Assembly (NCBI RefSeq): GCF_900099735.1
Contig: NZ_FNDT01000002.1
Coordinates: 62,001-126,000 of the forward strand
Direction: 5' to 3'
DNA length: 64,000 nucleotides
Source of the DNA: Arthrobacter subterraneus
Lineage (GTDB): Bacteria; Actinomycetota; Actinomycetes; Actinomycetales; Micrococcaceae
The notes under the pieces: generated by a model
What the model saw: the letters and a program-made list of their open reading frames with translations, nothing else
Database searches by the model: none
What the model was told of the DNA's origin: nothing
Shown: in pieces, positions 58,483 through 64,000 of the stretch
Layout of the letters: each line of letters begins with the position of its first letter
Numbering within the stretch: position 1 is the first letter of the stretch
Position numbers and translations under genes: made by a program

Positions 58483-60300
58483 ATGGGCGAGCAGGGTGCT
58501 GCCCGCAGCAGGTCGTTCACCGAGATCCGGGTTCACGGCATCGGAGACCACGAGTACTACACGAGCCTCGGGCTGCCGGTTGAGAAACGGCTGAACGACT
58601 GGGTGCAGGTTGCCGCGCCGCCGCCGCTGCCGGATCACCGGTTGCGGATAGTGAACTGGTCCCGGTCCCGCCGCCTGAAGACAGGGTTCCTCTGGTACCT
58701 CGCTTTTCCTTTCACCCTGGCCAACGTCGCCGGGCGCATGGAGCCCGTGGGAGCCGGTTGGGCCCGGACGGCTGCCCTCCGGGCCGTCGTCGGATGCGTT
58801 GCAGCCGTCCTGACCCTCTCGCAGCTTGCCTGGCTGATCGTCCTGGGCGAAACTGTCCTGCGCTACCTGGACCTCCAGCCGGGCGTCCTGCGGGCTGTTC
58901 CGCTGGCTGCAGCGGCCCTGCTCACGGCCTGGCTGGTGCATCGTTACCGCACGGTGGTCAAACCCCAGTCGGGCCAGCACCGCCCGTACCTGCGGCCACT
59001 GGTCCACGGGGTGCTCGTCGTGTGCGCCGGTGCACTTCTCAGCCTCGCACCGCCCGCCCAGCTCCTCAATGACGGATGGCCGTCCACTCCGATGCCCGAA
59101 GGTGCGGCCCGACTGGATGCCATGGCCCTGTGGATAGCGCTGAGCACTGGCATTGCGTTCGCTGCGGCGCTCATCCTGTCGGTCTGCAGCGCCGGGTCCA
59201 ACAGCGCCGGTTCCAGTGGCGCCGGTTCCGGCAGCGCCGGTCCCGGCAATCCGGCCGCGTGCGAGGGCCGCCGTGCGCCGCTCGCCGCAGCAGGTGTCCT
59301 GCTCGCCGTCGCCGTTCCCCTGATGCATGCGGTCACGGCGCTGGTCCGCATGGTCCTGGACAATCTGCTGGGTTACGTCACCGGTCTTTTCGGGTGGGTG
59401 CGCGCGCCGCAACCGCACTCCGGGATCCTCCTTCCCTATGACAACCCGGCCGATCCCGGGGACAGCCGGCTCGATCTCTTTCCCTTTCTTGCCCTCATCG
59501 CCGCGGCCGCCGCTCTCGTGGCCACCGCCGTCGTGCTGGCATCCCGCGCAGGCCCGGGGCTGCCGCCGCTTGGCAGCGGCAAGGCAGCGCGCGGCCGCTG
59601 GTGGCATCAGGCCTGCGCGGACGCGCCGCGCCTGTTGCCCCGCATCCTCCCGCTGGCCGTCAGCCTTGCGCTGGCGGCGATGGCGACGGCGGTTGTCCTC
59701 GGTGAGGGCAGGCTCGGCGGTCCGTGGCTCGCCCTGGCGATCCTGGTGCTGCAGATCACGGGCGGGGTGGTGGTGCTGGTGGTACTGCTCGGCCAGTTGC
59801 GGGCCCTGCGCGAGGTGCTCGGGAAGATCGCTGACGTCGCGGGCTTCTGGCCCGTGAGTGACCACCCGCTGGCCGGATCGTCCTACCGGGATGCAGCTCT
59901 TGCGGGAATCACCGAACTGGTGGACCGCCATGGCCGCGGGGAAGTGGCCCTGGTGGCGCACAGCCAGGGATCCGTGTTGTGCGCCTGGCTTGCCGCAGAC
60001 GCTGGGACCGGCGCCCCGCGTCCGCACCTGGTCACCTCCGGATCACCGATCAGTTCGGTGTACGCACGGTTTTTTCCTGCTACCTTCTCACCGGAGCTGC
60101 TGGCCGCCGCCGCGGCGGGGTCGCGAAGCTGGACCAATTTCTGGAGGGATACCGACCCGGTCGGGTTTCCCATCGCCCAGGCCGAAAACCGGCACCTGCC
60201 GGATCCCCGTGCTGACGGAATCGTCCGCAGCCACAGCGACTACTGGACCGAACCGGCGATCATCGCGCACGTCGCCGCGCTTGCCCGGCGCCCGTCCTGA
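58483..60300 (+). CDS. Polytopic membrane protein with alpha/beta-hydrolase-like ends
   Basis: A 605-residue protein I cannot assign to a characterised family. The N-terminus has EIRVHGIGDHEYYTS, which resembles the first strand and HG oxyanion motif of lipase-like hydrolases. About eight or nine hydrophobic helices follow (from about 66 to 460). The C-terminal ~130 residues are soluble and contain GEVALVAHSQGSVLCAW, a nucleophile elbow with Ser494, and RDTDPVGFPIAQ with a possible acid residue. A Gly/Ala/Ser linker (236-255) is coded by a 15-bp tandem repeat. It starts 3 bases after uvrB and is probably co-transcribed. An esterase or lipase role is inference. Confidence 0.7.
   Translation: MGEQGAARSRSFTEIRVHGIGDHEYYTSLGLPVEKRLNDWVQVAAPPPLPDHRLRIVNWSRSRRLKTGFLWYLAFPFTLANVAGRMEPVGAGWARTAALRAVVGCVAAVLTLSQLAWLIVLGETVLRYLDLQPGVLRAVPLAAAALLTAWLVHRYRTVVKPQSGQHRPYLRPLVHGVLVVCAGALLSLAPPAQLLNDGWPSTPMPEGAARLDAMALWIALSTGIAFAAALILSVCSAGSNSAGSSGAGSGSAGPGNPAACEGRRAPLAAAGVLLAVAVPLMHAVTALVRMVLDNLLGYVTGLFGWVRAPQPHSGILLPYDNPADPGDSRLDLFPFLALIAAAAALVATAVVLASRAGPGLPPLGSGKAARGRWWHQACADAPRLLPRILPLAVSLALAAMATAVVLGEGRLGGPWLALAILVLQITGGVVVLVVLLGQLRALREVLGKIADVAGFWPVSDHPLAGSSYRDAALAGITELVDRHGRGEVALVAHSQGSVLCAWLAADAGTGAPRPHLVTSGSPISSVYARFFPATFSPELLAAAAAGSRSWTNFWRDTDPVGFPIAQAENRHLPDPRADGIVRSHSDYWTEPAIIAHVAALARRPS
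59188..59247 (+). repeat. Four 15-bp tandem repeats inside a membrane-protein gene
   Basis: Four consecutive units (59188, 59203, 59218, 59233) of the form AGCGCCGG-TYCMRNY, each 15 bases, coding for SAGSN, SAGSS, GAGSG and SAGPG. The units differ at a few bases, so the array is not freshly expanded. Being a multiple of three, unit gain or loss would keep the frame. Confidence 0.85.
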
Positions 60301-60344
60301 CCGGCGGCTCATTTCCCCTGACCATCCCGCCGCGGGTACGATGG

Positions 60345-60455
60345 TGCGAACGTAGGGGAGTATCCTTCAGCGCTACGAACGTCAACACGCGGGCCGACGA
60401 CGGCCGGCCGGGCGTAGCGGTCGCACCTTCCGGTTGCGTCGGAGAGACTTGCGAA
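60345..60455 (+). promoter_or_regulatory. Probable yybP-ykoY (Mn2+) riboswitch in the terC leader
   Basis: The leader carries GTAGGGGAGTA at its 5' end and GAGAGACTTGCG at its 3' end, matching the two conserved ends of the yybP-ykoY class (GGGGAGUA and GAGACYUUGC). Between them CGCTACG (60371) pairs perfectly with CGTAGCG (60413), and GGCC-N6-GGCC can form a further hairpin. TACGAT at 60337-60342 would start transcription at the aptamer. TerC-family genes are common targets of this class. The identification is by eye. Confidence 0.65.
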
Positions 60456-60483
60456 TCCCGTTGTACCTTCGAAAGGGTCCCCT

Positions 60484-61518
60484 GTGCTTGAACTGCCCGC
60501 TGCCTTTCAGATAGGCACCTTCGTCGTTCTGGGCCTCGTGCTCCTGTTCGACCTCCTCCTCGTCGTGAAGCGCCCGCACGAGCCCAGCATGAAGGAAGCC
60601 GGCTTGTGGGTCTCCTTCTACGTTGCGCTGGCGCTCGTTTTCGCGGGCATCATGTTCGCCGTCACAGGTCCGGAATTCGGCGGCCAGTTCGTCGCCGGCT
60701 GGGTCACCGAATACAGCCTGAGCATCGACAACCTGTTCGTCTTCATCATCATCATGGCCAGGTTCTCCGTGCCCAGGAAGTACCAGCAGGAAGTGCTGAT
60801 GGTGGGCATCATCATCGCCCTGATCCTGCGCGGAATTTTCATCCTGCTCGGCGCTGCCCTGATCAGCAACTTCTCCTGGATCTTCTACATCTTCGGCGCC
60901 TTCCTGCTGTGGACCGCGTACCACCAGGCCAAGGATTCCGGTGAAGAGGAAGAGGAGAAAGAGAACAAGCTCATCGGCAGGCTGCGTAACGTGCTGCCGA
61001 TGTCCGAGCACTACGACGGCAACAAGATCCGCACCGTGGTGGACGGCAAGAAGGTCTTCACTCCGATGATCATCGTGTTCATCACGATCGGACTGACTGA
61101 CTTGTTGTTCGCCGTGGATTCAATTCCGGCGATCTTCGGACTGACCCAGAGCCCCTTCATTGTGTTCACGGCCAACCTGTTCGCTCTGATGGGCCTGCGC
61201 CAGCTCTACTTCCTCCTGGGTGGCCTGATGACCCGCCTGATCTTCCTGAAGCACGCTCTGTCAATCATCCTGGCCTTCATCGGCGTGAAGCTGATCCTGC
61301 ATGCAATGCACGAGAATGAGCTGCCGTTCATCAACGGCGGCCAGCACATCGAGTGGGCGCCCGTGATCCCGACCTTCGCGTCGCTCGGCTTCATCGTCGC
61401 AACCATCGTTGTTGCTGTGATCGCCAGCCTGCTGAGCCCCGCCGGCAAGCAGGCAAAGATCGACGCCGAACTCGCGGCGGACGCCGAAAGCGCACGGACC
61501 GGCGGACCCGAGCACTGA
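60484..61518 (+). CDS. TerC family integral membrane protein (putative Mn2+/metal exporter)
   Basis: A 344-residue protein of the TerC/Alx family, whose members export manganese or are needed for metalation of secreted enzymes. About eight helices; the two conserved acidic segments are EYSLSIDNLFVFIIIM (about residue 80) and LLFAVDSIPAIFGLTQ (about residue 207), which supply membrane Asp residues. A charged Glu/Lys loop (SGEEEEEKENK) lies in the middle. GTG start with GAAAGGG upstream. Control by a Mn2+ riboswitch in its leader fits a metal role. Confidence 0.92.
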   Translation: MLELPAAFQIGTFVVLGLVLLFDLLLVVKRPHEPSMKEAGLWVSFYVALALVFAGIMFAVTGPEFGGQFVAGWVTEYSLSIDNLFVFIIIMARFSVPRKYQQEVLMVGIIIALILRGIFILLGAALISNFSWIFYIFGAFLLWTAYHQAKDSGEEEEEKENKLIGRLRNVLPMSEHYDGNKIRTVVDGKKVFTPMIIVFITIGLTDLLFAVDSIPAIFGLTQSPFIVFTANLFALMGLRQLYFLLGGLMTRLIFLKHALSIILAFIGVKLILHAMHENELPFINGGQHIEWAPVIPTFASLGFIVATIVVAVIASLLSPAGKQAKIDAELAADAESARTGGPEH

Positions 61519-61539
61519 ACCTGACCCGACCGTCAGCGC

Positions 61540-61575
61540 GGAAGGCGCCGGCCCCTGCAGGGACCGGCGCCTTCC
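61540..61575. terminator. Bidirectional hairpin terminator after terC
   Basis: A 12-bp outer stem (GGAAGGCGCCGG with its complement) and a small inner CCC/GGG stem, 21 bases after terC and 15 bases beyond the stop of the convergent S33 gene. No T-run. Confidence 0.8.
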
Positions 61576-61590
61576 GGCGTTAAGGGAAGG

Positions 61591-62862
61591 TCAGGGGGTC
61601 ATGGCGAGGAGGCGCGTGAAGATTGCCTCGCCGTCGTCATGGATGCCGTCATGGTGGAACTCCGAGGTTTCCCAGACCTGCAGGCCCCGAACCAGTGCCG
61701 CAGTCTCCAGGGAGAGGTCCCTGTCGACGTAGATGTCGTCGCTGTAGACCGCGGCGGCTGCAGGCACCGTGCTGGCGGCCAGGCGGTTCCTGTCATAGAG
61801 CGGCCCCCAGTCGTCCGCTGCTGCAAGGAGGTGGGCGGTCTCCTTCAGCGGCACCAGCGCGGGATCCTCGTCGAAATACCAGGGGTAGACCATTTCACCG
61901 GTCAGCAGCGGCTCGTCAGCGCCGGGCGCGAATTCAGGAAACTCCTCCAGCACCCGCCAGGCGGCCCAGTCGGACGCCCCGCCCTGGCAGTAGATGGACT
62001 CGTGCAGGAGCGCATAGAGCGGATTCGAGCGGCGGCTGACCACGCCCTGGAGCTGATCGAGGAAGGCGGGCGAGAGGCGGGGACTGCCTGATGTTTCGCT
62101 GAAGGCGTCCTCCAGCAGATAGTGGAGGGCGTCAATCCGTGTGTTGCCGCCGAGGAATGATCCGGCCATCTGGAACCGCTGCGCTGTGAGGCGTTCACCG
62201 CTCGGCAGGTACTCCTCCACCCGATCAAGGTGCCGCATGATGCCTGTGACCCTGGCCCGGTCCTCCGGGTAACGGGCGAAGTACTCGGCATTGCGTTCCG
62301 CGACGCGCGGGTAGGTGGCACGGTAGACCCGCTCCGGCGGACCCTCGAGGGGCGGCAGCCCGCCGGTGATGAGGGCGCGCTTGACCCCCTCGGGTGCGAA
62401 GGAGAGGTAGGAGAGCGTACAGAACCCGCCGAAGCTCTGCCCGAAGACGGTCCAGGGCTCCGATCCCAGTGCGGAACGGACCAGCTCAGCATCGGCAACA
62501 ATGGAGTCCGCCCGGAAATGGCGGAGGTAGGCCGCCTGGTCAGCCGGGCCACCCCGCCCGGGCAGGGTTACCAGGTCCGCCGGACCCGAGAGTCCCGTCC
62601 CGCGTTGATCGAGCATCAGAATGCGGAAGCTCCGCGCGGCGGCCTTCATCCAGCCTGAGAGCTGGGTGACGCGGCTACCGCGCACGCCCGGTCCGCCCTG
62701 AAGAAACAGCAGCCACGGAAGCCGGGCTGCATCCTGCTCATCATGGTCCGTGGAACTGTACTCGCGGGCGAAGATCGAAAGGTGCGCCCCAGCCGGATCA
62801 CGGTGATCCAGAGGCACCGTGAACCGGTGCGGCACCGTCCGCAGGCCGCGCATCACGCGCAT
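61591..62862 (-). CDS. S33 family alpha/beta hydrolase (proline iminopeptidase-like)
   Basis: A 423-residue alpha/beta hydrolase that resembles prolyl aminopeptidases of family S33. LLFLQGGPGVRGSR is the oxyanion HGGPG-type motif, LMLDQRGTGLSG the following strand, and the nucleophile Ser is in TVFGQSFGGFCTL; the His is probably in EFHHDGIHDDG near the end. The start at 62862 (MRVMRGLRTVPHRFTVPLDH) begins where similarity begins; a longer frame exists and the true start is not certain. Substrate unknown. Confidence 0.88.
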   Translation of the reverse strand: MRVMRGLRTVPHRFTVPLDHRDPAGAHLSIFAREYSSTDHDEQDAARLPWLLFLQGGPGVRGSRVTQLSGWMKAAARSFRILMLDQRGTGLSGPADLVTLPGRGGPADQAAYLRHFRADSIVADAELVRSALGSEPWTVFGQSFGGFCTLSYLSFAPEGVKRALITGGLPPLEGPPERVYRATYPRVAERNAEYFARYPEDRARVTGIMRHLDRVEEYLPSGERLTAQRFQMAGSFLGGNTRIDALHYLLEDAFSETSGSPRLSPAFLDQLQGVVSRRSNPLYALLHESIYCQGGASDWAAWRVLEEFPEFAPGADEPLLTGEMVYPWYFDEDPALVPLKETAHLLAAADDWGPLYDRNRLAASTVPAAAAVYSDDIYVDRDLSLETAALVRGLQVWETSEFHHDGIHDDGEAIFTRLLAMTP

Positions 62863-62888
62863 CGGTCCGGGCCGATGCGCCGCCGGTC

Positions 62889-63371
62889 TCACGCCCCGGT
62901 TCCCGCGAACCCGGCCAGCGGCGCTCCGGACAGCCTGAAGGTGGTCCACTCCTCCTGCGGCCGGGCCCCGAGGCTGCGGTAGAACTGGATCGACGGTTCA
63001 TTCCAATTCAGGACCGACCACTCGACCCGGGCGTACCCGCGCTCCGCGGCGATGCCGGCAAGCGTCTGCAGCAGGGCTTTGCCGTAACCGGCGCCGCGCG
63101 CTTCGGGGCGCACGTACAGATCCTCAAGGTAGATCCCGTGGACGCCTTCCCAGGTGGAGTAGTTCAGGAACCAGAGCGCAAAACCCTGAACGCCGCCGTC
63201 GTCCTCCGCCACGTGCGCAAAGATACGGGGATTTGAACCGAACAATGCCTCCTCAAGCCCTTCGGGCGTGTTGCGGACTGCGTCGGGTTCCTTCTCATAG
63301 ACCGCGAGGTCGTGAATCAGCTGCAGAATGATGGGCACGTCGTCGCGACGGGCTTCACGGATGGCTTTCAT
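62889..63371 (-). CDS. GNAT family N-acetyltransferase (diamine acetyltransferase-like)
   Basis: A 160-residue acetyltransferase. IREARRDDVPIILQLIHDLAVYEK at the start, LYVRPEARGAGYGKALLQTLAG as the acetyl-CoA loop and WNEPSIQFYRSLGARPQEEW near the end resemble the spermidine/diamine acetyltransferase group (SAT-like), but the substrate is not proven. The ATG at 63371 is supported by TAGGCT 7 bases in front; the frame is open 45 codons further upstream without similarity. Confidence 0.88.
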   Translation of the reverse strand: MKAIREARRDDVPIILQLIHDLAVYEKEPDAVRNTPEGLEEALFGSNPRIFAHVAEDDGGVQGFALWFLNYSTWEGVHGIYLEDLYVRPEARGAGYGKALLQTLAGIAAERGYARVEWSVLNWNEPSIQFYRSLGARPQEEWTTFRLSGAPLAGFAGTGA

Positions 63372-63378
63372 GCGATCC

Positions 63379-63384
63379 AGCCTA
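63379..63384 (-). promoter_or_regulatory. Putative -10 element of a leaderless promoter for the GNAT gene
   Basis: On the minus strand TAGGCT is followed by GGATCGC and the ATG (7 bases), in the 37-base gap behind the helicase gene. Confidence 0.5.
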
Positions 63385-63408
63385 CTGCGCCGGCCCCTGC
63401 GGCAAGAG

Positions 63409-64000
63409 TCAGGGTCCGCCGACGGAGGTGACGGCAACAACGGGGAATCCCGCCTCGTCCGACGCGGCAAGGTCGACGACCGCGTTGATGCCCCAGTCCT
63501 GGTCACCGGACGGGTCCTTGAAGATCTGCCGAACCTCCCAGCGGCCCGGAAGCTGCCGGATGATCAGCAACGCGGGCCCTCGTGCGTCCGGACCGTCGTC
63601 GATGTCGTCATGGGCGTCGAAATACCCGTCGAGCGCCTCCGCCCAACGGTCCGCATCCCACCCGGAGGCTTCGTCCAGCCTGCCGAGCGCGGCATCGTCT
63701 TCCGCTGCGAAGAGCTGGACGCGCTGGAACATTTCATTGCGCACCATCACTCGGAAAGCGCGCTCATTGGACGTCACGGAGTCGGGCTCCGGCGGCAGAT
63801 CGACAGACGCGGAATCCGATGACGCCGCCCCGGCTGCCAACTGCTCCCACTCATCGAGCAGGCTTGAGTCAACCTGGCGGATCATTTCACCGAGCCATTC
63901 GATAATGTCAGTGAGGTCCTCGCGAAGCGCATCTCTCGGGACAGTCTGACGCAGCGCCTTGAAACAGTCGGCGAGGTACCGCAGGAGGATGCCCTCCGAC
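63409..64000 (-). CDS. DEAD/DEAH-box RNA helicase with DUF3516 C-terminal domain, N-terminus outside the window
   Basis: The last ~197 residues of a minus-strand gene that enters from the right edge. The visible part (SEGILLRYLADCFKALRQTVP, then DLTDIIEWLGEMIRQVDSSLLDEWEQL, and DWGINAVVDLAASDEAGFPVV near the end) matches the C-terminal DUF3516 domain of large Ski2/Mtr4-like helicases of actinobacteria. None of the helicase motifs lie in the window, so the call rests on the tail alone. Confidence 0.75.
   Translation of the reverse strand, partial: SEGILLRYLADCFKALRQTVPRDALREDLTDIIEWLGEMIRQVDSSLLDEWEQLAAGAASSDSASVDLPPEPDSVTSNERAFRVMVRNEMFQRVQLFAAEDDAALGRLDEASGWDADRWAEALDGYFDAHDDIDDGPDARGPALLIIRQLPGRWEVRQIFKDPSGDQDWGINAVVDLAASDEAGFPVVAVTSVGGP

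Noticed and set aside
58012-60027. A 671-codon minus-strand frame across the end of uvrB and the membrane hydrolase gene
   Set aside because: The plus-strand frames have clear uvrB motifs and membrane helices. The antisense translation is Arg/Gln/His-rich without recognisable features.

Overview
The window is a stretch of ordinary-looking chromosome from a high-G+C Gram-positive bacterium. It is most likely a member of the Micrococcaceae, close to Arthrobacter and relatives. The evidence is the gene set and order: yebC-ruvCAB-yajC-secDF-rel; a TIGR02234-type membrane gene and an HGxxPAAW gene inside the trp cluster; a dephospho-CoA kinase fused to a GrpB-like domain; an ANTAR regulator next to pyk; an Eis-like acetyltransferase. 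GTG starts are frequent, and -10 elements of the form TAnnnT often sit directly in front of start codons. I see no transposase, integrase, phage gene, CRISPR array or compositional island. The assignment to a genus is inference.

Layout. 1-5.3 kb: the end of an M3 peptidase, a CapA-like lipoprotein, and the murT-gatD pair that amidates lipid II. 5.4-16 kb: a co-directional run of pdxT, yebC, ruvC-ruvA-ruvB, yajC-secD-secF and rel, closed by a convergent AbiEi-like gene. 16-21.3 kb: a DUF349 protein, a membrane-anchored cyclophilin and an APC permease on the minus strand, with hisS between them on the plus strand. 21.5-30.5 kb: aspS, then an FMN riboswitch ahead of ribD-ribE-ribB-ribA-ribH, then hisE-hisG-hisF and hisI, interrupted by an antisense TIGR03085 gene. 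30.5-45 kb: trpE, two small membrane-protein genes, trpC-trpB-trpA, lgt, gltB-gltD and pyk, ending at a very strong terminator. 45-64 kb: an ANTAR response regulator, tRNA-Leu(CAA), a LysE exporter, a thioesterase, polA, an Eis-like acetyltransferase, rpsA, an rRNA methyltransferase, an IMPACT protein, coaE, uvrB, a polytopic membrane hydrolase, terC behind a probable Mn2+ riboswitch, an S33 peptidase, a GNAT gene and the end of a DUF3516 helicase.

How the genes work together. The riboflavin block makes FMN/FAD from GTP and ribulose-5-phosphate and is probably shut off by FMN. The his and trp blocks share PRPP-derived chemistry, and gltBD supplies glutamate. ruvCAB, polA and uvrB are DNA repair functions; rel, rpsA, hisS, aspS and the tRNA gene belong to translation and its control. 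yajC-secDF, lgt and murT-gatD serve the envelope.

I did not find a clear undescribed multi-gene system. The observations most worth a second look are: (i) about a dozen genes that appear to be transcribed as leaderless mRNAs, including three back-to-back divergent pairs; (ii) a 45-codon upstream ORF that seems to begin at the rpsA transcription start; (iii) a MurT without the cysteine zinc ribbon; (iv) a protein in which the two halves of an alpha/beta-hydrolase appear to be separated by a large membrane domain that carries a perfect-length 15-bp tandem repeat.
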